NCBI GenBank assembly: GCA_016722045.1
Contig: JADKGY010000031.1
Coordinates: 62,001-126,000 of the forward strand
From: Candidatus Opimibacter skivensis
GTDB lineage: Bacteria > Bacteroidota > Bacteroidia > Chitinophagales > Saprospiraceae
Length of the DNA stretch: 64,000 nt
Direction: 5' to 3'
The notes below the pieces were generated by a model. It was given only the letters and a program-made list of their open reading frames with translations. It ran no database searches and had not been told where the DNA came from. Positions 37,537 to 46,284 of this stretch are shown piece after piece; the first letter of the stretch is position 1; each line of letters opens with the position of its first letter. The translations under genes and the position numbers were made by a program.

Positions 37537-38469
37537 TTACTTCTGCACCATTTCATCATATCCGGTTTGTTTTCCTGCGCGTTCACTGACAAGACCCGGC
37601 CAGAATCCATCGGCCTTTGCTGTATTACCGGGGATATCTTCACTGAATGATTCCAGTGCGCTTTTAGAATGTTGAAGCATCAGGCGACCTTCTACAATCT
37701 GATAGATTTCGGGATCGATCGGGCGCAGTTTATTTCTGCTGATCGCATAAGCACAATAGCCTCCGTATTGCGGCGCATATTTTGACGGATCTGCACCAAA
37801 GAGTTGTTTGTGCTCCTCAGATGCGAACACATAGAATCCGCCGTTGTATAGTTTTACAATTTTAGGATCCCCTTTGACAGGCTTGCTATCTGTGAAATAA
37901 GACACGACATCATATCCTTCTGCGACATAGCCATCATCATTGACATTGACAAGAAATTTCTTTTCCTCATCCGGAATGATTGGTTTGCCTCTTTTCGAAA
38001 GTAGTTGTGGCCAGTATTTATCTGCCAGCTCAAGGCTGTTAGGATTCTTATTCCATCCATCCGTTGCTTTTGCATTGTGTTGCAATATCAATCTGTCATT
38101 GATGATCGAGAAAAAATTGACATCAACCGGTGCGAGGTGACCCAGGGAAACTGCATAACCGCAATATCCACCGAACTGAGGTGCATACTTTTCCGGCATA
38201 GAATCGAATAGCATCTTGTTCTCGTTACTGGAGAAATAGTAAATAGCGTCGTGCCATTTTGTTTGCATCTGTGCATTTCCTTTCACAGGCATTTTTTGTG
38301 TAAAAAAGGCCACAGGATCAAAGCCATCCAGGATAACACCTTTATCATCAATATTGACGAGGTACATGTCGCCTTTAGCAGGAGCATCGCATGCGATGAT
38401 GGCCGAAAAAGAAGCAAGTAATACAAGCATCTTTAGGGTGAACGAAATAAAATTTGATTGTGATTTCAT
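37537..38469 (-). CDS. YHS-domain lipoprotein with two repeats
   Basis: 310 residues. The lipobox IIAC marks Cys27 as the lipidation site. The product consists of two copies of about 130 residues, each with VNIDDKGVILDGFDPVAFF / VNVNDDGYVAEGYDVVSYF, then APQFGGYCGYAVSLGHLAPVD / APQYGGYCAYAISRNKLRPID. YHS domains often bind metals and occur in heavy-metal proteins. The duplication within a lipoprotein is clear from sequence. The function is unknown. Confidence 0.85.
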   Translation of the reverse strand: MKSQSNFISFTLKMLVLLASFSAIIACDAPAKGDMYLVNIDDKGVILDGFDPVAFFTQKMPVKGNAQMQTKWHDAIYYFSSNENKMLFDSMPEKYAPQFGGYCGYAVSLGHLAPVDVNFFSIINDRLILQHNAKATDGWNKNPNSLELADKYWPQLLSKRGKPIIPDEEKKFLVNVNDDGYVAEGYDVVSYFTDSKPVKGDPKIVKLYNGGFYVFASEEHKQLFGADPSKYAPQYGGYCAYAISRNKLRPIDPEIYQIVEGRLMLQHSKSALESFSEDIPGNTAKADGFWPGLVSERAGKQTGYDEMVQK

Positions 38470-38580
38470 TTTGATTTAGAATTATTTAGGTTTGGAAATA
38501 GGTTTTTAAGTAGTAATGAGGTTACCATTCAAAATAGATGATTATTGTATAGGTGATGTTGACTGCTCTACCTCCTGGTG

Positions 38581-39630
38581 TTAGTTCGTAGCCGTTGGTG
38601 GTTTTTGATTCTTTTCGATCAGCAATACATTGTGTCCATCCGGATCGTGAATCATAAAACCCAGATTGTCTTTGTCAAGCATTGTCAACGATGATGAAAC
38701 CCTAACCTTCGGATCTTTTATAGAGGATAGTATCTCATCTATGTCATCAACAAGAAGTGTTGTATGCCAGTGCCAAAGATCAGTTGCATTCGAGTGCTCA
38801 GGGGCAGGACGTCCTCCGGGCGGTGCGATATAATCTAAAAACTCAACACCTACACCTTCTTTAGCTACCATGCCCGTGATATAGACTCTCGCTCCAAATA
38901 CCTGGTTCAGATGTTCCTGTTCGGTGCCTGAATTCAGACTATGTCCACCGATTTTAAACCCAAGTGTATTCTGCCAGAAACCATAGCTCTCTTCAGTCTG
39001 GTCAACGGCAATCGCGGTGTGATCAATGCCAAGAAATGGAGATGCATTTTTATTTTTCATGTACGTCGAAGACAAGTCATGCCATTTCGCTTTCCCTTTA
39101 TCACCAGGGAAATGAATCAATTCAAGAGCATGGTAATCCGGATCCTGAAAATAAAAAGCTGAAATACCTGCCGCATTCGGTAAGGACATCGGTAATGTTT
39201 GGGGGGCTGTGGAAATGAATCCTACATGATGTTCTTCTAATATCTCAAAAGCTTTGTCCATATCGGCCACCACGATCGCGATATGTTGAAACCATAGATC
39301 ATTGCTTTTACTATCTGGAGGTATCTGTCTTGCCTCAGCTGTATGTTCAAATTGAATGAGTTCGATCTGCTCATCACCCAACTGAAGTAATGCATAACGT
39401 GACGTGGTGGAGTCTCCCTGCAAACCATACAGTGAAGTTGTCTTACCTGCATCCATTGTGGCCTGACTGATAATATGAAATCCGAGGACTTTTGTATAAA
39501 ATGGGATAGACCGCTCAAGTTGATTTACAGTCAAAGAAATTTTCTGCACTGAAACCACCTGCGCTGAAATTGGAGACAAATGGATTATGGTGATCAACAA
39601 GAAAAAAATAAAAACGACTAAGGACTTCAT
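38581..39630 (-). CDS. Secreted VOC protein with two glyoxalase-fold modules
   Basis: 349 residues with a signal peptide (VVFIFFLLITIIHLSPISAQ). Module 1 at about 25-190 starts VSVQKISLTVNQLERSIPFYTKVLGF. Module 2 at about 200-345 starts LGIDHTAIAVDQTEESYGFWQNTLGF and ends MIHDPDGHNVLLIEKN. VOC proteins are metal-dependent lyases, isomerases or dioxygenases, and a periplasmic location is rare. The reaction here is unknown. First gene of operon B, read from promoter B. Confidence 0.85.
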   Translation of the reverse strand: MKSLVVFIFFLLITIIHLSPISAQVVSVQKISLTVNQLERSIPFYTKVLGFHIISQATMDAGKTTSLYGLQGDSTTSRYALLQLGDEQIELIQFEHTAEARQIPPDSKSNDLWFQHIAIVVADMDKAFEILEEHHVGFISTAPQTLPMSLPNAAGISAFYFQDPDYHALELIHFPGDKGKAKWHDLSSTYMKNKNASPFLGIDHTAIAVDQTEESYGFWQNTLGFKIGGHSLNSGTEQEHLNQVFGARVYITGMVAKEGVGVEFLDYIAPPGGRPAPEHSNATDLWHWHTTLLVDDIDEILSSIKDPKVRVSSSLTMLDKDNLGFMIHDPDGHNVLLIEKNQKPPTATN

Positions 39631-39659
39631 TGCTTTAAAATTTTATCGATTTGATGATG

Positions 39660-39703
39660 CAAAAGTATTTGGAGGCGAAGACGTGATCTGCTACCAGCGT
39701 AAC
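39660..39703 (-). promoter_or_regulatory. Promoter B: dyad operator plus TAnnTTTG (VOC-led operon)
   Basis: Minus strand: GTTACGCTGGTAGC (39703-39690), 22 bases, TACTTTTG (39667-39660). This is the same layout as at 28606 and 42989. The -7 element lies 29 bases upstream of the VOC start codon, leaving a leader of about 25 bases. Confidence 0.75.
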
Positions 39704-39726
39704 ACAAGCCTGTTTTATTAAAAATT

Positions 39727-41364
39727 TTATTGAATGATCAATTTGCTGTTGAATCCATTGTATCCGTCCAGATCCCGATAGGGGTTCCTGGGGTCAGCTA
39801 TCCATTTGTCCTGATCGATTATAAACTTATATTTAAAAACACCTTTTCGTTGAAACGGAACTGAGATGCTCCATTCGTTTTTTGATTTGGCCGTTTTAGT
39901 CAATGGTACCGGTTCTGTATTCCACTGCAGAAAATCTCCTGTGATACCTACACTTGTTGCCTCCTGCTGATAGAAAAAGAAACTCACTTTCATATTTTTA
40001 TAGTCAATGACAGGCGTGACTCCTGCAGGAGGAGAAAGGGTTTTTCCTGCTGCCATTTGCGTAGCATATTTTGGTTGCACGACACCCCAGCCTTGTTTCT
40101 CCCTGTCGACTGCTGGAAGGAAGCGGGCAGTGACCATCAATATTTCCCTGATCGTCACCGGATCCATGGCCGGGTTGGCTTCGATCATTTGGGCTATCAC
40201 AGAACAAATAATCGGTGCAGCGAATGACGTTCCATCCACATGTTTGTAATGACCTGATATAAGCTTTTGCTCTTCGATTCTCTTATTGACAAATTCACGA
40301 ACTTCAGAAACTGATTGCTTCAACAAATCCACAGGCATAGAAGTATGACTTATCTCGTTGACCAGTATTGCCGGCAATGCAGCATCCGTGGAATTTGCGA
40401 GTTTGAACAAAATCTCCGCTTCTCTGTGATCGCTCGTCCCTGGTAAAATAGGTGCGGGAATCCATACTGCCGGCGCTATCAGGTCAGGCTTCCTTGTCAT
40501 GTCACCCACACTCCCGTATGATGAATGATAAATAGTATTCATCAACGGATTGATAGAATTCTCATCGTTCAATCCTCCGACAGATATTACATCTATCGAA
40601 TTGGCAGGAGCATTAAGTTGTGCATATGGATCATTGCCGGCAGCAGCTACAACGACGATACCCGCCTGAAATGCGCGATGTACGGCACTGTTGATCGGAC
40701 TTCGATCAGATTGAATGCCTTCATCTCCATAAACCGAAAGATTGATGATTCGGATATTAAGATTTTTCTGATGATGGATAGCCCAGTTGATCGCCCGTAT
40801 GATGCTATCTGATGTGATCACGCCGTTGTCATTCATCACTCTGAGCAAAACTAATTTGGCATCAGGTGCGAGGCTTTTATATTTCCCTTTTGATAGATGT
40901 CCATCTCCTGCACAAACTACGGATGTCATTGTACCATGCCATCGTTGACCATTAGGCTGCATGCTTGTTTGAGATGGATTTGCTGTGCTCATGTCAAGCA
41001 CTTTCAATATCCTGTTTTCCGGATAGATCAGATCAGGATGCATATCGAATCCGCTATCAATGAGACATATCGTCACGCCTTTTCCGGTAAGATCCGGATC
41101 CGCAGTAAGCCTGTCTCCGATCGGAAGAATCTGAAAGCCGGCTGCCACTTCATATTTTCCTGTCCGGGAAAGAATTTCCTGTTCGATAGCGATCCCCGCC
41201 TGATCAATGCATCTTGTGCACGCGCCATCTGAACCCTTCCAACCAGGAACTTCTTCAGCCAAAAATCTTGTGAGGGGTTCGTCCATTTCCTGATCAAATG
41301 TGTTGACCAGGGTTTCATGTTTGTGACCGCATATCGGACAACGGTGTAACATATTTTGATTCAT
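39727..41364 (-). CDS. Subtilisin-like S8 peptidase with zinc-ribbon-like head and CBM48-like tail
   Basis: 545 residues from ATG 41364 (MNQNMLHRCPICGHKH); the frame is open further upstream, into the GMC gene, but without family character. Cys9/Cys12 and Cys49/Cys52 form CxxC pairs, suggesting a zinc site. The S8 domain has Asp103 (LIDSG), His143 (WHGT), Asn244 (AAGND) and Ser380 (GTSFAAP). Residues from about 458 (VSFFFYQ, GITGDFLQWNTEPVPL, FKYKFIIDQDKWIADPRNP) match the AMPK-type/CBM48 glycogen-binding fold. It has no signal peptide. A subtilase carrying such a domain is unusual and suggests targeting to glycogen or its enzymes. Confidence 0.85.
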   Translation of the reverse strand: MNQNMLHRCPICGHKHETLVNTFDQEMDEPLTRFLAEEVPGWKGSDGACTRCIDQAGIAIEQEILSRTGKYEVAAGFQILPIGDRLTADPDLTGKGVTICLIDSGFDMHPDLIYPENRILKVLDMSTANPSQTSMQPNGQRWHGTMTSVVCAGDGHLSKGKYKSLAPDAKLVLLRVMNDNGVITSDSIIRAINWAIHHQKNLNIRIINLSVYGDEGIQSDRSPINSAVHRAFQAGIVVVAAAGNDPYAQLNAPANSIDVISVGGLNDENSINPLMNTIYHSSYGSVGDMTRKPDLIAPAVWIPAPILPGTSDHREAEILFKLANSTDAALPAILVNEISHTSMPVDLLKQSVSEVREFVNKRIEEQKLISGHYKHVDGTSFAAPIICSVIAQMIEANPAMDPVTIREILMVTARFLPAVDREKQGWGVVQPKYATQMAAGKTLSPPAGVTPVIDYKNMKVSFFFYQQEATSVGITGDFLQWNTEPVPLTKTAKSKNEWSISVPFQRKGVFKYKFIIDQDKWIADPRNPYRDLDGYNGFNSKLIIQ

Positions 41365-41377
41365 CGTGAATTTCAGA

Positions 41378-42961
41378 TTATGCGTATGCAGCAATAGGTT
41401 GTTCGGTTTGGAGGGTACCTTCCCATTTTTTAATGAGGTGATCACCGACACGCAATGCATTTGCAATCGCTGTAAGTGAAGGATTGACAGCACCGGATGA
41501 AGGAAAAAAACTTGTATCCACTACATAGAGATTGCTGAGGTCATGCGCTTTGCAATTCAAATCAAGCACAGATGTCGCAGGATCATTTCCAAATCTGCAG
41601 GTCCCACTTTGATGCGACACCCCGGACACTCCCAATTTATATCCGACCGTACCCTGTAGTTGATAGTCAAATCGTTGATCAAGTTTTTCCAGGATAGTGA
41701 TCATCTCTTTCCGAAGCTCCTGATAGGCTTCAATATTATTCTGCTTATATTTTAGTTGAATGCTGCCATCTTCACGTACTTCTACTTTGTTGTCATGATC
41801 CGGCAGATCTTCTGTAGTGATAAAAAAATCAATCGAGTGAACACCGAAATCATTGGCGACAAAAGGTAAATTCTCTCCGAATTCATCTTTGAGCAAACCA
41901 TCGAGTGTATCAGGATCAGTCTTACCCATCAGTTGGATCGTTCCCATCGGATATGGAAATGAAGGTTTGCCATGATAAAAATCACTGATCAAAAATGATT
42001 TTTGAAATTGGGCATTGTTCTTCTTTTTTGTAATCGCCACAACGGTTCCATTGTTGTGCAACATGAGATTACGACCTACAAGACCGGAGCTATTCGCAAG
42101 TCCTTTCGGATGAACTGCACTTTTAGATTTAAGAAGTAGTGCCGCAGAATTAATAGCTCCGCAGCTCACTATAATCGTATCCGCTGCAAATTCAAGCTCC
42201 TGGCCATTTTTAAAACCACATACAGTTCGGACACGATGGCCTGATGCATCTGTATCGAGTCTTTGGACATGGAATCCGGTGATCAGCGTTACATTTTCAT
42301 ACGTCAGTGCTTTTTTAATTCCGATGACATGACTATCGGCCTTGGATTCCGTCGGGTCAGGATAACCGTCAAAATAAGACAGACTTGCGGCCTCATTTAT
42401 TTTTGCGTGATCCTGTGGCAATGAGATTCCTATCGGGATAGGCGATGGATGATACCCTAATGAAGTGATCTCCGCATTGAGCCTGGCCATATCCTCTTCA
42501 GCAGGAATTTCTACGAATGGATATGGTTTTGAGGCTGGTGGTTCGGTAGGATCTGCACCTCGACGGCCATGCACATGATACAACTGCTCGGCTTGCTGAT
42601 AGTAATCTTCCATCTCATCATAGGAAACAGGCCATGCAGGTGAAACGCCATATCTGTGATAGGTTTCTTCAAAATCTCTTTCTCTCAGTCGTAACAGCGC
42701 GGCTCCATATACCTTGGTATTGCCCCCGACACAATAATGTGTAAATGGTAAAAATGGATTCCCTTCCGAATCGTACCAATGTTCTTTTGGCCTGTATTTA
42801 CCTTCTGTATAGACTACATGAGGATTCCAGTTGTCAACTTCCTTGGGAAGAAATTGTCCTCGTTCGAGGATCAGGATCTTCTTGCCTGTTGGGGCCAGTT
42901 TCTGAGCTATTGTACCACCTCCGGCTCCTGTACCGATAATGATGACGTCATATTTTTTCAT
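41378..42961 (-). CDS. GMC family oxidoreductase
   Basis: 527 residues from ATG 42961 (MKKYDVIIIGTGAGGG), with the FAD dinucleotide motif GTGAGGGTIAQKL. GNTKVYGAALLRLR follows, and near the end SGTCRFG and VVDTSFFPSSGAVNPSLTAIANA carry the conserved GMC_oxred_C histidine-to-asparagine region. GMC enzymes oxidise alcohols or sugars such as glucose, gluconate or choline. It has no signal peptide or Tat motif. First gene of operon C, with the S8 peptidase 13 bases downstream. Confidence 0.93.
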   Translation of the reverse strand: MKKYDVIIIGTGAGGGTIAQKLAPTGKKILILERGQFLPKEVDNWNPHVVYTEGKYRPKEHWYDSEGNPFLPFTHYCVGGNTKVYGAALLRLRERDFEETYHRYGVSPAWPVSYDEMEDYYQQAEQLYHVHGRRGADPTEPPASKPYPFVEIPAEEDMARLNAEITSLGYHPSPIPIGISLPQDHAKINEAASLSYFDGYPDPTESKADSHVIGIKKALTYENVTLITGFHVQRLDTDASGHRVRTVCGFKNGQELEFAADTIIVSCGAINSAALLLKSKSAVHPKGLANSSGLVGRNLMLHNNGTVVAITKKKNNAQFQKSFLISDFYHGKPSFPYPMGTIQLMGKTDPDTLDGLLKDEFGENLPFVANDFGVHSIDFFITTEDLPDHDNKVEVREDGSIQLKYKQNNIEAYQELRKEMITILEKLDQRFDYQLQGTVGYKLGVSGVSHQSGTCRFGNDPATSVLDLNCKAHDLSNLYVVDTSFFPSSGAVNPSLTAIANALRVGDHLIKKWEGTLQTEQPIAAYA

Positions 42962-42988
42962 AAGATAGACTTGTTCCTTTTGATGATT

Positions 42989-43032
42989 CAAAGGTAGAGT
43001 CCGGTCTTAGCGTCAATTGATACCTGGGTAAC
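42989..43032 (-). promoter_or_regulatory. Promoter C: dyad operator plus TAnnTTTG (GMC/S8 operon)
   Basis: Minus strand: GTTACCCAGGTATC (43032-43019), 22 bases, TACCTTTG (42996-42989), 27 bases before the GMC start codon. It is the third copy of the layout, and the closest to the Crp/Fnr gene at 43937. Confidence 0.75.
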
Positions 43033-43101
43033 AGACCACTGATTTTGACAAAAATATTAAGCAAATGGAAGGACTGATCCTGGTGGAAAAAATGGCTACA
43101 T

Positions 43102-43929
43102 CTAGAATGTGCGTTTATAAAACTCGGTCAGAAAAGCAATAGATTCCTTGTTGAGCGGATTATTGTTCCATTCTATATTGTGGAGATTTTTCATCTTTAA
43201 AATATCCCTTGGAACGGATTCAAGTTTATTGTTCGCTATAAAAAGAAGCGTCAAATGTTTAAGAGCCATCAGTTCATTTATTGGCAATTGCTTCAGCTTA
43301 TTACCTGAACAAAATAACATCCTGAGGTTTTTAAGTGCCCACACTTCGGCAGGTATTTCATCAAGACCGAGACCAATAAGACTTAATTCCTGTAATTTTT
43401 TAAGATTACTAATGCCGGTTGGCAATCGCTGGAGAGGATTATTTGTCAGGTACAGAACTTCGAGGTTTCGAATTTCTCCAATATTTGTGGGAAGGTTGTT
43501 TATATGATTACGGCTCAGATCAAGTACCCTCAGTTTATCCAATTTAGAAATATCATCCGGCACTTCATTTAATTGATTATCACCAATCCGCAGTATTTCG
43601 AGTTTTTTTAATTTACTGATTTCGACAGGCAGTTTGGTGATTTGATTATTTGTAAGGCTCAGCAATCTGAGTTTGGACAATTTGAAAATATCATCCGGAA
43701 GACTGGTTAATAAATTATCGTTCAGATAAATTTCCCGGAGTTCGGTGAGTGCTTTTATTCCCAGAGGAATATGCCTGATATGATTGTCAGTGAGATAAAG
43801 TTGCTGCAAGGATTTCAGCCGGAAGATTTCAACCGGAAACGGATCAAGAAGATGACCGTTTAAATTCAGGACTGAGCTTCCCGATTCGGATGCAGCATTG
43901 ATTTCAGAGAGGGCAGTGGGTTTGGACAT
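43102..43929 (-). CDS. Leucine-rich-repeat protein
   Basis: 275 residues with about nine to ten LRRs of 23 residues, of the form LP..I..L..L..L.L..N (for example LYLTDNHIRHIPLGIKALTEL and LSLTNNQITKLPVEISKLKKL). No signal peptide, so probably cytoplasmic, and no other domain. It lies 7 bases after the Crp/Fnr gene in the same direction, so the two are co-transcribed. A protein-interaction role with the regulator is inference. Confidence 0.9.
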   Translation of the reverse strand: MSKPTALSEINAASESGSSVLNLNGHLLDPFPVEIFRLKSLQQLYLTDNHIRHIPLGIKALTELREIYLNDNLLTSLPDDIFKLSKLRLLSLTNNQITKLPVEISKLKKLEILRIGDNQLNEVPDDISKLDKLRVLDLSRNHINNLPTNIGEIRNLEVLYLTNNPLQRLPTGISNLKKLQELSLIGLGLDEIPAEVWALKNLRMLFCSGNKLKQLPINELMALKHLTLLFIANNKLESVPRDILKMKNLHNIEWNNNPLNKESIAFLTEFYKRTF

Positions 43930-43936
43930 ACATCAA

Positions 43937-44644
43937 TTATGCATTACTTGAGCGACGCTGATTGGCATTCTCTTTCAATTCACGTAGATCTTTTATAAAA
44001 ATTTGCTTTCGGTTAAATTGAATCAGGCCCTGGTTTTCAAGTTCATTAAGGATGAGGGATGCGGATTTCCGAGAAGTACCGGCGAGCATTGCAAAGTCAG
44101 TCTGCGTAAGGCTGTGGGATATCAGGATCTGGCCATCGCGTTCTCTGCCATAATCATTAGCCATGTCCAGCAATAGTTCCAGCAATCTGAGCTTAATATC
44201 TTTGAATAAAAGAATTTCAATTCGTCGTTCAAGTTTGCGGATTTGCCCACTGATCCTTCGATTCATTTCCATCGCGAAAGAAACATAATCCCGGGTGAGC
44301 TCGCGGGCTTTTTCCATGCTCATCTTACATACTTGTGTCCCTTCTTCAATCACTTCAGCAAATACATGGTGATTTCGTTCGCCCAGGAGTCCCATTTGAC
44401 CCAGGACTTCTCCCATGCCTAAGATGGCGATAACTCTTTCATTTCCATCCCGATCATAGTGGCCAATCTTTACTTTACCATGGTCGATAAGGATAATTTC
44501 CTGAAGAGGGTCGTTTTCAAAAAAAAGAAAGTCGTGTTTCTTGAAGAGTAGCGGTGGCACTCGTTTTACATAATCTTCATACTTATAGGGGCAAAGTATC
44601 CTGTTGAAGTCAACACCTTCGAGATACCAAATATCCTTTTCCAT
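43937..44644 (-). CDS. Crp/Fnr-family transcriptional regulator
   Basis: 235 residues. An N-terminal cyclic-nucleotide-binding-like barrel (FFENDPLQEIILIDHGKVKIGHYDRDGNERVIAILGMGEVLGQMGLLGE) is followed by a dimerisation helix and a C-terminal winged helix (LTQTDFAMLAGTSRKSASLILNELENQGLIQF). Fnr-type N-terminal cysteines are few, so an Fe-S sensor is not obvious. It lies about 0.9 kb upstream of promoter C and is the natural candidate for binding the three dyads. Its effector is unknown. Confidence 0.93.
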   Translation of the reverse strand: MEKDIWYLEGVDFNRILCPYKYEDYVKRVPPLLFKKHDFLFFENDPLQEIILIDHGKVKIGHYDRDGNERVIAILGMGEVLGQMGLLGERNHHVFAEVIEEGTQVCKMSMEKARELTRDYVSFAMEMNRRISGQIRKLERRIEILLFKDIKLRLLELLLDMANDYGRERDGQILISHSLTQTDFAMLAGTSRKSASLILNELENQGLIQFNRKQIFIKDLRELKENANQRRSSNA

Positions 44645-44964
44645 GAAAATGATGCTTTTGAGACGTATAACTCCAAGACTAAGGTAGAATAATCAAACCA
44701 TAACGAAAAAGTCTTATCGTCAACTATCCGGGAGCTTTATCTAAAAATCAATATGGATTAGGTTAGACGAGCTTATTTTTTGACCTGTGGGCAAACTGAA
44801 TTTCCTCTAATATATGCAGTACCAATAGCTGAATAAAGAATATAAAATATTGATTTTAAGGTAATTATATAAAATACTGGAAATATCCCTTTTTTATTAC
44901 CTTTATTGAGTTAATTTACTCAATATAATAAGTAATTTTACTCAATGAAAAATTTAAATACTAA
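44645..44964. other. 320-base divergent gap with ACTCAAT inverted and direct repeats
   Basis: AT-rich spacer between the Crp/Fnr gene (minus) and the DUF4143 ATPase (plus). ATTGAGT (44905-44911) and ACTCAAT (44918-44924) form an inverted repeat with a 6-base spacer, and ACTCAAT recurs at 44940-44946, ending 18 bases before the ATPase ATG. This could be an operator for the ATPase gene. No small gene is apparent. Confidence 0.5.
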
Positions 44965-46167
44965 ATGAGTAACGGCACCAAATTAATACGGAATGAACTG
45001 GAAGTTCTGAAGCAACGGATGAATCTGGAACCTCGAAAATTCATCCAGGTCGTCACCGGTCCAAGACAGGTTGGAAAGACCACACTGGTGATTCAGTTCA
45101 CAAAACGAACAACCCTGCCTGTGCAATTTTCTTCTGCTGATGCCATAGCTACTGATGACAAGTCCTGGATCAGTCTTCAATGGCAAACTGCCCGTATAAA
45201 ATTGCAATCAAACGTGTTGCGCGAAGCCATCCTCATCATTGATGAAATACAGAAAATCAAAAACTGGAGTGAACAGATCAAAAGAGAATGGGATGCTGAT
45301 ACACGAAATGATGTCAATCTCAAGATCATCCTGCTGGGCTCTTCCCGACTGCTTTTACAACAAGGACTAACTGAATCACTCACAGGGAGATTTGAATCTA
45401 TTTATCTAAGCCATTGGACATTTTCTGAAATGAATGCTGCGTTCGGATTCAGCCCCGAAGAATATGTTTGGTTTGGCGGATATCCCGGATCTGCATCGCT
45501 GATTCAGGATGAAATCCGATGGAAAAATTATGTGCGTGATTCATTGATTGAGACAAGCATCTCCATGGACATCATGCAATTGACAAGAGTTGATAAGCCG
45601 GCGCTCATGAGGAGACTTTTTGACCTGGGCAGCCAATATTCAGGTCAGATATTATCCTTCAATAAAATATTAGGTCAATTGCAGGATGCAGGTAATACAA
45701 CGACATTATCGCACTATCTGAATCTATTGGATACAGCTGGTCTGCTCGCTGGTCTTGAAAAATACAGTCATGGAAAAGTCAGGCAAAGAGGATCAATTCC
45801 GAAATTCCAGGTACACAACACAGCATTGATGACTGCAACCCAGCCAGAAATGTTTTCAACTATTTATAAAGATCCGGCAAGATGGGGTCGATGGGTAGAA
45901 TCCTGCGTAGGTGCTCATCTCCTGAATGCTAGTTTAAAAAATCATTTCACCCTCAATTATTGGAGACATGTCAATGATGAAATCGATTTTGTAATGACCG
46001 ATGGAAAAAAAACCATAGGTATAGAAGTGACCACAGCATTTAAACATAGACGATCTGGTATCAATGGTTTTGTAAAAGCGCATCATCCGGATAAAGTATT
46101 GAAAGTAGGCGCTGATGGAATATCGTGGCAGGAATTTATCAGGATTGATCCTAAAACATTAATGTAA
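44965..46167 (+). CDS. AAA ATPase with DUF4143 domain
   Basis: 400 residues. The Walker A motif is GPRQVGKTT, and Walker B AILIIDEIQKI. A DUF4143 part follows, ending in a restriction-endonuclease-like region (DEIDFVMTDGKKTIGIEVTTAF, with Asp-x-Glu-Val-like residues). Proteins of this family are common, patchily distributed and of unknown biological role; many lie in accessory DNA. It stands alone here. Horizontal transfer is possible but not shown. Confidence 0.9.
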   Translation: MSNGTKLIRNELEVLKQRMNLEPRKFIQVVTGPRQVGKTTLVIQFTKRTTLPVQFSSADAIATDDKSWISLQWQTARIKLQSNVLREAILIIDEIQKIKNWSEQIKREWDADTRNDVNLKIILLGSSRLLLQQGLTESLTGRFESIYLSHWTFSEMNAAFGFSPEEYVWFGGYPGSASLIQDEIRWKNYVRDSLIETSISMDIMQLTRVDKPALMRRLFDLGSQYSGQILSFNKILGQLQDAGNTTTLSHYLNLLDTAGLLAGLEKYSHGKVRQRGSIPKFQVHNTALMTATQPEMFSTIYKDPARWGRWVESCVGAHLLNASLKNHFTLNYWRHVNDEIDFVMTDGKKTIGIEVTTAFKHRRSGINGFVKAHHPDKVLKVGADGISWQEFIRIDPKTLM

Positions 46168-46244
46168 TCGGACGCAAGGAATGAGAGTTTTCAGCATTTT
46201 ACAATTTCTAGCATCAACTTCATTCTCTCCAAAAAGCTCCTCCA

Positions 46245-46284
46245 CTAGATCACTACATCACTTGATCACCAGATCACCAGATTT
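46245..46284 (+). repeat. Octamer array (CTAGATCA-like, 5 units)
   Basis: CTAGATCA, CTACATCA, CTTGATCA, CCAGATCA and CCAGATTT in register, ending on the base before the asnS stop codon. Like other arrays in this window it lies at a gene 3' end. Related TGATCACT repeats occur at 47910-47945 and 52480-52540. Confidence 0.7.

Noticed and set aside
38521..38534. Fourth operator (GTTACC) upstream of the YHS gene
   Set aside because: Only one half-site matches and there is no TAnnTTTG at 22 bases.
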